Assembly: GCA_041752635.1 (NCBI GenBank)
Contig: JBGSWC010000324.1
Span: 1-64,000, forward strand
Reading direction: 5' to 3'
Length of the DNA stretch: 64,000 nucleotides
DNA from: JBGSWC01 sp041752635
GTDB taxonomy: Bacteria; Planctomycetota; Planctomycetia; Pirellulales; Lacipirellulaceae
The notes under the pieces: model-generated
What the model was told of the DNA's origin: nothing
What the model saw: only the letters and a program-made list of their open reading frames with translations
Databases searched by the model: none
Part shown: positions 22,736-31,036 of the stretch, one piece after another
How the letters are laid out: every line of letters begins with the position of its first letter
Position numbering within the stretch: position 1 is the first letter of the stretch
Translations under genes and position numbers: made by a program

Positions 22736-25700
22736 ATGCTGCAAACGATCATCGAAAACAAAAACGAAGACAAAACCGAACTACTCCAGTCGCTGATGGA
22801 CGAGCGAATCCTGCTGCTCGACGGAGCCACCGGCACCCAGCTTCAACAGTACAAGCTGTCCGAAGCCGATGTACGGGGCGAACGGTTCGCCAATCATCAC
22901 AAAGACCTGAAGAACTTCGGCGACATTCTTTGCCTGACCCATCCCGAGATTATCTTGGCGATTCATCGCCGCTATCTCGAAGCGGGGGCCGACATTATCG
23001 AGACCAATACCTTCGGCGCCAGCCCGGTGGGGATGCTCGATTTTGATTTCGCTGGCGCGGGAATCAACGCCGACGAATTGTGCCGCGAAATCAACATCGC
23101 CGCTGTGCGGCTAGCGAAGCAAGCATGTGAAGACTTTACTGCGAAGGATGCTTCTCGGCCCCGATTCTGTGCTGGCTCGATCGGCCCGACGAGCAAGCAG
23201 ATGGCTATCTCGACCGATGTCGAAGACCCTAGCCGTCGCGATGTGAGTTTCAACGAAATGGTTGGGTCGTACTACACTCAAGTCGCCGCGCTGGTCGATG
23301 CGGGAGTCGATATTCTGTTGCCCGAGACAGTCATCGACACGCTTAATCTCAAGGCGTGTTTGTTTGCCATCGAGAAATACTTTGCCGAATCGGGCCATCG
23401 CGTGCCGGTGATGGTCTCGGGAACATTCGACAAAGGGGGGGCGACTTTCGTTTCGGGGCAATCTGTCGAAGCGTTTTGGCATTCGATTTCCCATTTCCCG
23501 ATGCTGAGCGTGGGGATGAATTGTGCACTTGGACCCGACGTGATGCGGCCCCACATCGAGGCATTACAAAAGGTCGCCGACGTCCGCATCAGTTGCCACC
23601 CGAACGCTGGTCTACCGAACGAGATGGGAGAGTTCGACCTGGGGCCGGCCGCGATGGCCAAGCTCGTGGGTGACTACGCCGACCAGGGCTGGGTGAACAT
23701 CGTCGGCGGCTGTTGCGGCACCGGGCCTGAGCACATTGCCGCCATGTCCGAAGTACTTCGCAAGTGCAAGCCTCACAAGCGAAGCGTGGCAGTCGCCAAT
23801 CTCATGCTCAGTGGTACGCAGCCGTTGGAACTGCGTCCCGAGAGCAATTTTATGATGATTGGCGAGCGTACCAATGTGACCGGTAGCAAAAAGTTTGCCC
23901 GACTCATCAAGAACGAACTGTACGAAGAAGCGATCGAGGTCGCCCGCGACCAAGTCGTTGGCGGTGCAAACGTCATCGACATCAACATGGACGAAGGACT
24001 GCTCGACAGCGAGGCGGTGATGGTCAAATTCCTGCGGCTCATCGCCGGCGAGGGAGACATCGCCAGCGTGCCGGTGATGATCGACAGCAGCAAATGGTCG
24101 GTCATTGAAGCGGGACTTCAAGCAGTGCAAGGTAAGGCGATCGTCAATTCAATCAGCCTGAAGGATGGCGAAGAAGAATTCTTGCGTCGAGCGAAATTGT
24201 GCCGCAGCTACGGCGCCGCCGTCGTCGTGATGGCTTTCGATGAAGAGGGCCAGGCGGCTACCGAAGACGAGAAGGTGAGAATTTGCCAGCGGGCCTACAA
24301 ACTGCTCGTGAGCGAAGTGCTGTTTCCTCCGCAAGACATTATTTTTGACCCTAATATCTTGACGGTCGCCACAGGCATCGAAGAACACAACAACTACGCC
24401 GTCGATTTCATCAATGCAGCCAAGCGAATTCGTGAGACGTGCCCCGGAGTCCACATCAGTGGCGGCGTGTCGAACATTTCGTTTTCGTTCCGCGGTAACG
24501 ATCCGGTTCGCGAAGCGATGCACAGCGTTTTCCTTTACCACGCCATTCGCGCGGGAATGGATATGGGCATCGTCAACCCAAGCCAGCTTGTTATTTACGA
24601 CGAGATCGAGCCGCAACTCAAGGAACTGGTCGAAGATGTGCTGCTCAATCGCCGCGACGACGCAACGGAGAGGCTCGTCGACTTCGCCGACAGCGTGAAA
24701 GGGCAGGGGGGCAAGGCGGCCGTTGTCGACGACGCATGGCGTAATGAATCGGTCGAGGCACGACTCAAGCACGCGATTATTAAGGGTGTCGTTAAACACA
24801 TCGACGAAGACGCCGAAGAAGCCCGCCAGAAATATGCGAAATGCCTCGAGATCATCGAAGGCCCGCTCATGGACGGCATGAGCGTCGTCGGCGATTTGTT
24901 TGGCGCCGGCAAGATGTTTCTGCCCCAAGTGGTGAAGAGCGCTCGGGTGATGAAGAAAGCGGTTGCCTACTTGACTCCTTACATGGAAGCCGAGAAGCTC
25001 GCCGCCGGCGACGCGGCAACAAGTCGCGGCAAAGTGCTGATGGCGACCGTCAAGGGGGACGTTCACGACATCGGCAAAAATATCGTCGGCGTCGTGCTGG
25101 GGTGCAACAACTTCGAAGTGATTGACATTGGTGTCTTGTGCTCGTCGGAGAAGATTCTTGAAGAAGCCACCAAACATGGGGTCGACATCATTGGATTGTC
25201 GGGCCTCATCACGCCCAGTCTCGACGAAATGGTGCATGTCGCCAAAGAGATGCAGCGACTTGGCTTAACGACGCCATTGCTGATCGGGGGCGCAACCACG
25301 AGCGCCAAGCACACCGCCGTGCGAATCGCGCCGCACTACAAAGGGGGCGTGACGCATGTGCTCGATGCGTCGCGAAGCGTCGGCGTTGTCGAAAAACTGA
25401 TGAACCCCGAAGCCCGTAAGAAATTCAACGCTGCAACACTAGTGGAACAAGAGAAGCTGCGTGCCGCTTTTACACAACGGCAAGACACCAACCTTATTCC
25501 CTACGCCGATGCAGTAGCCAAGCGGTTCACGTGCGACTGGGCGACGGTCGACATTCCGCAGCCATCGTTCACCGGTGTGCAGAACGTCGATTTGGGAAGC
25601 AACACCAAGTTACTCAAGACGCTCCGCGAATACATCGACTGGTCGCCGTTCTTTATGACCTACGAGCTGAAAGGGAAGTATCCGCGAATTTTCGAAGACG

Positions 25701-26482
25701 CGAACGTTGGTCCAGTCGCCCGCGAGTTGTTCGACGAGGCTCAGGTGATGCTCGATCGAATTATCGACGAAGAGTTGCTCACCGCGAAGGGCGTTTACGG
25801 ATTTTGGCCCGCCGCAAGCGAAGGCGACGACATTGTTGTGTATGCCGATGATTCGCGGTCGAGCGAACTGGGCCGCTGCCACACGCTTCGACAACAGTGG
25901 AAGCGCAAAGGCCAAGACACGATGTACGCACTGGCAGACTTCGTCGCACCCGTCGGTAGTGATCGCAAAGACTATATTGGTGGTTTCGCAGTCACAGCAG
26001 GTTTGGGCTGCGACGAACTGGCGGGCGAATTCGAGCGCGATCACGATATGGTTAACTCGATTCTGGTGAAGGCGCTGGCCGATCGCCTAGCCGAGGCATT
26101 TGCGGAATATTTGCATTGCCAGGCACGTCACGAATGGGGATTTGGGCGCGACGAGAAATTGTCGCAGGCTGAGTTGATTGCTGAGCAATACCGCGGCATT
26201 CGCCCCGCGGCGGGCTACCCGGCCCAGCCCGACCACACCGAAAAGGCAACGCTGTGGCGATTACTCGACGTCGAGAAAAATACGGGCATCAAATTGACCG
26301 AAAGTTACGCCATGCACCCGGCCGCCAGTGTTTCGGGGCTCTACTTCGCTCACCCTGAAAGCCGTTACTTCGCTGTCGACCGGTTACTGAAAGACCAAGT
26401 CGAAGTCTACGCGAGGCGTAAAGGGATGAAAGTCGCCGAATTGGAGCGGTGGTTGTCGAGTAATTTGGGGTACGAGCCTTGA
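22736..26482 (+). CDS. metH: Cobalamin-dependent methionine synthase MetH
   Basis: MetH transfers the methyl group of 5-methyltetrahydrofolate to homocysteine through cobalamin. The 1248-residue protein has all four modules in order. The homocysteine-binding domain has a zinc-site Cys pair (Cys326-Cys327 in VGGCCGTG). The folate domain has NFMMIGERTNVTGSKKF. The cobalamin module has GDVHDIGKN, in which His777 is the axial ligand. The C-terminal activation domain has RPAAGYPAQPDH. E. coli MetH is 1227 residues. ATG at 22736 is the natural start because the protein begins just before the Hcy domain; a longer frame to 22367 lies antisense to the LarA-like gene. The end is 15 bases from the convergent halogenase gene. 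Confidence 0.97.
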   Translation: MLQTIIENKNEDKTELLQSLMDERILLLDGATGTQLQQYKLSEADVRGERFANHHKDLKNFGDILCLTHPEIILAIHRRYLEAGADIIETNTFGASPVGMLDFDFAGAGINADELCREINIAAVRLAKQACEDFTAKDASRPRFCAGSIGPTSKQMAISTDVEDPSRRDVSFNEMVGSYYTQVAALVDAGVDILLPETVIDTLNLKACLFAIEKYFAESGHRVPVMVSGTFDKGGATFVSGQSVEAFWHSISHFPMLSVGMNCALGPDVMRPHIEALQKVADVRISCHPNAGLPNEMGEFDLGPAAMAKLVGDYADQGWVNIVGGCCGTGPEHIAAMSEVLRKCKPHKRSVAVANLMLSGTQPLELRPESNFMMIGERTNVTGSKKFARLIKNELYEEAIEVARDQVVGGANVIDINMDEGLLDSEAVMVKFLRLIAGEGDIASVPVMIDSSKWSVIEAGLQAVQGKAIVNSISLKDGEEEFLRRAKLCRSYGAAVVVMAFDEEGQAATEDEKVRICQRAYKLLVSEVLFPPQDIIFDPNILTVATGIEEHNNYAVDFINAAKRIRETCPGVHISGGVSNISFSFRGNDPVREAMHSVFLYHAIRAGMDMGIVNPSQLVIYDEIEPQLKELVEDVLLNRRDDATERLVDFADSVKGQGGKAAVVDDAWRNESVEARLKHAIIKGVVKHIDEDAEEARQKYAKCLEIIEGPLMDGMSVVGDLFGAGKMFLPQVVKSARVMKKAVAYLTPYMEAEKLAAGDAATSRGKVLMATVKGDVHDIGKNIVGVVLGCNNFEVIDIGVLCSSEKILEEATKHGVDIIGLSGLITPSLDEMVHVAKEMQRLGLTTPLLIGGATTSAKHTAVRIAPHYKGGVTHVLDASRSVGVVEKLMNPEARKKFNAATLVEQEKLRAAFTQRQDTNLIPYADAVAKRFTCDWATVDIPQPSFTGVQNVDLGSNTKLLKTLREYIDWSPFFMTYELKGKYPRIFEDANVGPVARELFDEAQVMLDRIIDEELLTAKGVYGFWPAASEGDDIVVYADDSRSSELGRCHTLRQQWKRKGQDTMYALADFVAPVGSDRKDYIGGFAVTAGLGCDELAGEFERDHDMVNSILVKALADRLAEAFAEYLHCQARHEWGFGRDEKLSQAELIAEQYRGIRPAAGYPAQPDHTEKATLWRLLDVEKNTGIKLTESYAMHPAASVSGLYFAHPESRYFAVDRLLKDQVEVYARRKGMKVAELERWLSSNLGYEP

Positions 26483-26497
26483 ACATCGCCCCCACGT

Positions 26498-27745
26498 TCA
26501 GGCAGGCATCATCGCCATTTGCCGCTCGAGCCAAGGTTCGAGGTCATCAAAAATCTCCGCGACTTGCGGATCGAAGATGCGGCCGATTAGTAGGTCGGTC
26601 AGTCGCCCGCTGTGGTGGGGATGCTCACCAATAAATTTGCCGACGCGAAACTCGCCCGAGTAGAAGGCGTGAACCAGTTTGCGGACGCGCGCCGTCGCCT
26701 CTTTGAAACTTTCTGACCACGCACCGATCGTGGCGGCCGAGGTGTCCCCCGTCTGGAGACCTCGAACGACCGCATCGGCGGCGAGCTGGGCGCTCTTGAG
26801 CGCGAAGTAAACGCCCGACGAATAGACCGGATCGATGAAACCCCACGCGTCGCCGACCAGTACCCAGCCATCTCCGGCGGCCTGTTTGGTGAGGTACGAG
26901 AATTCTTTGGCGACACGAAGATCGTCGCAGGCCGTTGCACCGGCGACACGTTGTTCGACTCCTTCGCACTTGGCGAGTTCATCGGCAAAGACTTGCTCGG
27001 GCGTGCCACGCCCCTTAAGCAGATAAGAGTGGTCGCCAACGACTCCCACGCTAACGAGGTCGTTTGCCTGAGGGATGTACCAAAACCACGCTTGCTTATC
27101 GTTGGTGTGAAGGATGATGGTCTTTACGCCACCGCCACTCACTTCGCGGTTGGCCCCCCGATAATGCCGCCAAATGGCCGCTTTCTTGAGATCGGGATTG
27201 ATTTGCTTAAGACCTCGCTTGTTGGCAATTAGCGACTGCTGGCCAGTCGCATCGATCACCACCTTTGCATTCACGGTTCGACGACCATCACCCGATTCGA
27301 TGACAACCCCCGTCGCGCGATCATTGTCGAAGATAACGTCAACAACTCGGCACGCATCGCGACATTCCGCGCCATGATCGGCGGCATTGTCGAACAACAT
27401 CTTGTCAAATTCGGCACGGTCGACATGCCAGGTATCGCTGCAATCGCGGGGGTCGTGATCGCGGAAGAAAAATGGGGCCGATTCGCGCCCGCTGTTACTA
27501 ACGAACTGCACGCCCACTTTCTTTGAGAACTCGCTAGCGTTGAGTTTATCGAGCAATCCCAAACGCTCGAACACCCAATAGCTCTCGGGCATCAGCGATT
27601 CGCCCACGTGTGGTCGAGGCATTTTTTCGCGTTCAAGCAGCAGAGTCGAGAATCCCGCATCGGCGACTATCGTCGCTGCCGCCGATCCAGCGGGGCCACC
27701 GCCGATAACAATGCAATCGAACGAATCGTTGTTTTGAGTAACCAT
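26498..27745 (-). CDS. Flavin-dependent halogenase-like FAD enzyme
   Basis: The 415-residue protein has the N-terminal FAD motif GGGPAG (15-20), HVGESL (46-51), the segment FSKKVGVQF with candidate catalytic Lys75/76, and the WxWxIP motif (WFWYIP, 220-225). This last motif separates halogenases from ordinary flavin mono-oxygenases. GWVLVGDAWGFIDPVYSSGV (293-312) is the second FAD/substrate motif of halogenases. Such enzymes use FADH2, O2 and chloride or bromide to halogenate electron-rich aromatics, often with a separate flavin reductase, which is not present nearby. It is the last gene of an operon with the chorismate-lyase-like gene (21-base gap) and the cyclase-like gene. ATG 27745 is the start. 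A role as a geranylgeranyl reductase is the alternative, but WxWxIP argues against it. Confidence 0.85.
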   Translation of the reverse strand: MVTQNNDSFDCIVIGGGPAGSAAATIVADAGFSTLLLEREKMPRPHVGESLMPESYWVFERLGLLDKLNASEFSKKVGVQFVSNSGRESAPFFFRDHDPRDCSDTWHVDRAEFDKMLFDNAADHGAECRDACRVVDVIFDNDRATGVVIESGDGRRTVNAKVVIDATGQQSLIANKRGLKQINPDLKKAAIWRHYRGANREVSGGGVKTIILHTNDKQAWFWYIPQANDLVSVGVVGDHSYLLKGRGTPEQVFADELAKCEGVEQRVAGATACDDLRVAKEFSYLTKQAAGDGWVLVGDAWGFIDPVYSSGVYFALKSAQLAADAVVRGLQTGDTSAATIGAWSESFKEATARVRKLVHAFYSGEFRVGKFIGEHPHHSGRLTDLLIGRIFDPQVAEIFDDLEPWLERQMAMMPA

Positions 27746-27766
27746 ATGTTTCAGCCTGGGGACATT

Positions 27767-28333
27767 TTAGGCGCGAACAATTTCTAACAGGTCGACGCGA
27801 GGCTGGCCTGCGACGCGAATCACCGCAGTACGGCCATAAATCACCTCGCCGCTCTGCAAACCGAGATTTGTGCGAAGGACTTCACTAGGCTCAATCCGCC
27901 ACAGTGCGAGCAACTCAACTTCTCTCAGCAAATTATTCTCAATGAGAATTCGGCCAAGCGGTGCCTCATGGGACTCGATCGCCTGGCGCACGGATGGCCG
28001 CAATCCGGCAAGATCGATTCTCATGATTCCAAATTGTACGATTCGGCCGTCGGAATGACGAGCGAGGAGACTATTGCGCGTATAGAAATCGGCACACGAG
28101 CACTCCGCAAGCACACACACGTTTACTGGTTCGCCGTGAAACTCTTCGAGCGACACGGTCATGTGATCGTGGTGCGAGAGGAGTCGCCGGTAGTCGGGCG
28201 GCAATTCGCGCGAATCAACAGCTTGAAATTTACCCAATTCGTCGATGTTGGCAAAAAACTTGCCAACCAATTCTTGCATCGGCGTGCGATACGTAGCCGA
28301 TTGAGCGGCCGATAACGTGGCGGGACTCGGCAT
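27767..28333 (-). CDS. Chorismate lyase-like (DUF98/UbiC-type) protein
   Basis: This 188-residue protein is a remote but collinear match to chorismate pyruvate-lyase UbiC. YTRNSLL (Arg86) sits in place of the conserved active-site Arg, APLGRILIENNLLRE matches TPLGRYLFTSSTLTRD, and VIYGRTAVIRVAGQPRVDLLEIV (Glu184) matches the UbiC end with its catalytic Glu. UbiC converts chorismate to 4-hydroxybenzoate and pyruvate. The product here may be that or another hydroxybenzoate. ATG at 28333 was preferred to an upstream in-frame start at 28444, whose extension lacks similarity. The gene lies between the cyclase-like gene and the halogenase gene, in the same direction. Confidence 0.75.
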   Translation of the reverse strand: MPSPATLSAAQSATYRTPMQELVGKFFANIDELGKFQAVDSRELPPDYRRLLSHHDHMTVSLEEFHGEPVNVCVLAECSCADFYTRNSLLARHSDGRIVQFGIMRIDLAGLRPSVRQAIESHEAPLGRILIENNLLREVELLALWRIEPSEVLRTNLGLQSGEVIYGRTAVIRVAGQPRVDLLEIVRA

Positions 28334-28395
28334 GGGGGCCTGCCGGGCGATGGTGGACGGGACCCTGTTAGAATAGCAACTTGGGCGGCCGGCGG

Positions 28396-29277
28396 CTACT
28401 TCGTGGTCCGCCGCAATGGCGGACCGTGATGAAATTCTGGCCACATCGCATTTTTGGCAACGGCTTCAAACAGGAACTCAACGCCCTTTCTGACAACGTT
28501 GTGGCCAGCCTGACGCGCGCCAGCGAGGAATAACACCACGTAGGCGGTGTGCGGCACAATGCCGCCAAAACTACCGTCGCCCGCCTGCAACTGCGAAAGC
28601 TCTGCGAGTGCAGTTGGAACGACGCGGTTGCGCGCCCGCCGTCGCCAGGGATTGCGGGTTGGCACACAGCGATGCATCGCCAAGCTAGCCGACAACAGTA
28701 AGGCACGGTCGCTGGCTTCAACTCGGCCCAAGTTTCCCCCTGCCTTTCGAGGATATTCGAGCGGTGACAATGGCACGCGATGCCACGGAATCTTATCGGC
28801 AAGTGCCAAATGGGCGAGTTGCGCGATTTCGATCGCCGAGGGAGTGTCGGTTGGGGTGGCGAGCTTTGCCAATCCGCCACGTTTTTCAATGAAATGCTTT
28901 GTGCGTGCGCCGACGTCACCGTTGCAGTTTGGAACTCCCGAAAGCTGGAACGCGGCAACGACGCTGAGCGTGTCGGCAACTGTCGAAGCGGCCCCCGCAT
29001 GCGGCCCCCACCCTCCGTCGGCGTTTTGGCAGCGGGCGAGATTTTTGAGGCTATCGACCAACAGTTCGCTCAAGTCACCCTGATAGGCTTTGGTCAGCGA
29101 AAGCTCTTGGTCGCAGTTTGCGAGTTCAACGGCGTGCTGTTCAGCCATGACGAGAGCTGAAACAGCGACAGCAGTTACGCAAGGGGCCACCGCAGAAGCT
29201 TCGCGACTGGGCAGCCGGAATATCGTATCAGATTGATGGTGTCTCGATTCGGTAACACCGGACGCAAGGGGCGTCAT
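28396..29277 (-). CDS. Squalene-hopene-cyclase-like protein, half length
   Basis: The 293-residue protein has QW-type repeats: QNADGGWGPH (84-93) and QAGDGSFGG (231-239). Between them, GGLAKLATPTDTPSAIEIAQLAHLALADKIPWHRVPLSPLEYP resembles the N-terminal part of squalene-hopene cyclases (about 630-700 residues), where 'LAL.G..PW...P..PLE' is found. The DxDD acid motif of the cyclase active site is absent. The cyclase fold may therefore be used for binding or for another prenyl-related step. ATG at 29277 has a GAGAG about 8 bases upstream. First gene of the operon with the lyase-like and halogenase genes (62-base gap to the next). Confidence 0.7.
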   Translation of the reverse strand: MTPLASGVTESRHHQSDTIFRLPSREASAVAPCVTAVAVSALVMAEQHAVELANCDQELSLTKAYQGDLSELLVDSLKNLARCQNADGGWGPHAGAASTVADTLSVVAAFQLSGVPNCNGDVGARTKHFIEKRGGLAKLATPTDTPSAIEIAQLAHLALADKIPWHRVPLSPLEYPRKAGGNLGRVEASDRALLLSASLAMHRCVPTRNPWRRRARNRVVPTALAELSQLQAGDGSFGGIVPHTAYVVLFLAGARQAGHNVVRKGVEFLFEAVAKNAMWPEFHHGPPLRRTTK

Positions 29278-29479
29278 ACAAACTCTCTTGTCAAACTAGG
29301 GCGAACGACTGCCTCGACAACGTACCAAGTTGGACCTAATCGATGGGATAGGACCTGCTGTCAGTCTTTCGTTTCTCTCACAATGCTTTGTGAAGCCAGG
29401 CTTCGCAAGTGCCAGCCTCACCAGTAGGAGGCGAAATCGTAACGAACTCGTCCCGATATTGTCGAGTGGCCCCGCATGT

Positions 29480-29505
29480 CCCTCGGTGAGGGGGCCCACC
29501 GAGGG
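29480..29505. promoter_or_regulatory. 9-bp stem-loop between response regulator and biosynthetic operon
   Basis: CCCTCGGTG (29480-29488) pairs with 29497-29505 across an 8-base loop. It lies between the response-regulator stop (29549) and the cyclase-like start (29277) on the same strand. A U-run is missing, so a factor-independent terminator is not supported; a protein site or a partial terminator is possible. Confidence 0.4.
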
Positions 29506-29548
29506 GGTTGACATCCGGGTTTTCCGCAAGTGCGCGTTGGCGACGGAT

Positions 29549-30181
29549 TCAGGCACTAATAAAACCACCCAACACACAAGCACGGGTTAGTTCGGCGACC
29601 GAAGTAACGCCCAGTGTTTTGTAAATCTTGCTACGTCGAGCTTCGACAGTGCGGATACAGACACCTTGTTGTTTGGCGATCTGCTTATTGGGCACACCGT
29701 CGAGAACGGCCGACAAGACCTCGCGCTCCTTTTCGTTTAGTTGCTCGAGTTGTGTGGCAATTTCTTGACGCGATTGACGAGCTTCGTAATCGCGTTGGCT
29801 TTTCTCGACGCCGAGCCGTACTGATTCGCGAAGTTGGTGCTCGCTACATGGCTTGTCGAGTACCGTGAGAGCGCCGTGGCGCATCGCTTCGACGACCATC
29901 GGCGTTGTGGCGTAGGCCGTGACCACGACAGCGGGGCTCTGATCGCCCGCATCGTGAAGCCGCCGCAGTAGCGTGCTCCCGCTGATGCCGGGCAACCGAT
30001 CGTCGACTAACAGCACGTGTGGCCCGTTGGGACGATAGGCATCGAGAAACGCCTCGGCGCTGGCGAAGCTGCTCACTTCATAGCCGGCCGGCGCGATTAG
30101 TTGTTCGAGTGCTTCGCGTGTACTCGCGTCGTCCTCGATAACGAAAACGGTGGGATTGGGGGTTGCGTTGGTTTGCACCAT
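29549..30181 (-). CDS. FixJ/NarL-family response regulator
   Basis: The 210-residue protein has a receiver domain (about 11-125) with acidic pocket EDD (16-18), phosphoacceptor Asp60 in LLVDDRLPG and the conserved Lys in LDKP. It also has a LuxR-type helix-turn-helix (LNEKEREVLSAVLDGVPNKQIAKQQGV..RTVEARRSKIY). The ATG at 30181 has GAGGAG about 7 bases upstream. Given its position two genes after the kinase, it is the intact output partner of the GAF/PAS sensor, and the likely regulator of the biosynthetic operon that starts about 270 bases downstream; this is inference from position. Confidence 0.93.
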   Translation of the reverse strand: MVQTNATPNPTVFVIEDDASTREALEQLIAPAGYEVSSFASAEAFLDAYRPNGPHVLLVDDRLPGISGSTLLRRLHDAGDQSPAVVVTAYATTPMVVEAMRHGALTVLDKPCSEHQLRESVRLGVEKSQRDYEARQSRQEIATQLEQLNEKEREVLSAVLDGVPNKQIAKQQGVCIRTVEARRSKIYKTLGVTSVAELTRACVLGGFISA

Positions 30182-30307
30182 GACATGACTCCTCGCAGGA
30201 CAGAGATGATAGAAAAGATTCCGGCAGGCCATAAACTAGCTGTGCCCATAGAATAGTACGGGTCAGCGAAGCGATTGGACGTTGCCTAAACCGGCAAATA
30301 ACTGCAC

Positions 30308-31036
30308 CTAGCCACACTCCCCATGTGGGTAGCCACACTCCGCGCTCGGTCGCGATGTGGCAGTCAACAACTTGATGACATAGGAACAATACCCGTGTGT
30401 CGCGGCGTGAACTTTCAATTCCCGAGATTGTCGGCTTCGACGACCATCCGAACGAGTTCGGCTAGCGAATCGGCTTCCATCTTTTGAAAAGAGATTTTGT
30501 CGGCGTACTTCGACAGTACGAACGCTTACGTCGAGCTCGTGGGCGATCTGTTTGTTCATTTCGCCGGCAACCATCCGATCGAGCACTTGTCGCTCCGCCA
30601 CAGTGAGCGTCGCTAGTCGCTCGCGAACCTGGCGGACGCGTTCCTCTGACTTCCAGCGCTCGGCATCGTCGCGGAGCGCGCCCCGAATGGCGTCCCACAG
30701 CTCACCTTCGCGGCAAGGTTTCTCGAGCAAGGTAAACGCTCCCGCGCGCATCGCCCGAATTGTCACATTTGTGTCAGCGTAGCCAGTCAACACCACAACC
30801 GAAATGAGGCAACCCCGCTCGCGCAACGTTTCTTGCAATTCGAGACCGCTCATTCGCAACATCCGAACATCGGTCACCAAGCAGCCAGGGCGGTGACCAT
30901 TGTAAGCAGCCAGAAACTCCTCGGCCGACGAGTAGGTGATGGCTTCGATACCCATCTCGGCCACGAGCGCGGCAACTGACGCGGCCGCCACGGGGTCGTC
31001 GTCGACAATATAAACTCGGTCGATGATGTCGCTCAC
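30308..31036 (-). CDS. FixJ-family response regulator with an apparent frameshift in its helix-turn-helix
   Basis: The frame as read encodes 242 residues: a receiver domain with Asp56 in LVTDVRMLRMSG (the usual MPGMSG is altered) and LLEKP, then a LuxR-type helix-turn-helix that breaks after RTVEVRRQNLF. Removing one base from the T4 run (AAAA at 30487-30490 on the plus strand) restores QKMEADSLAELVRMVVEADNLGN and a stop at 30415-30417, which is exactly the expected end of this family. The frameshift could be a mutation, a sequencing error or a reversible switch. The gene begins with GTG at 31036, overlapping the kinase stop by GTGA, so it is translationally coupled to the kinase. Confidence 0.88.
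   Translation of the reverse strand: MSDIIDRVYIVDDDPVAAASVAALVAEMGIEAITYSSAEEFLAAYNGHRPGCLVTDVRMLRMSGLELQETLRERGCLISVVVLTGYADTNVTIRAMRAGAFTLLEKPCREGELWDAIRGALRDDAERWKSEERVRQVRERLATLTVAERQVLDRMVAGEMNKQIAHELDVSVRTVEVRRQNLFSKDGSRFASRTRSDGRRSRQSRELKVHAATHGYCSYVIKLLTATSRPSAECGYPHGECG
30309..30341. promoter_or_regulatory. 12-bp direct repeat with 21-bp period (candidate operator)
   Basis: TAGCCACACTCC occurs at 30309-30320 and again at 30330-30341. A 21-bp period is two helical turns, as for adjacent sites of a dimeric regulator. It lies 128-160 bases upstream of the second response-regulator start, inside the tail of the frameshifted first regulator. Confidence 0.45.

Noticed and set aside
24149..25237. 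362-codon minus-strand frame
   Set aside because: Antisense to metH; no domain, no ribosome-binding site.
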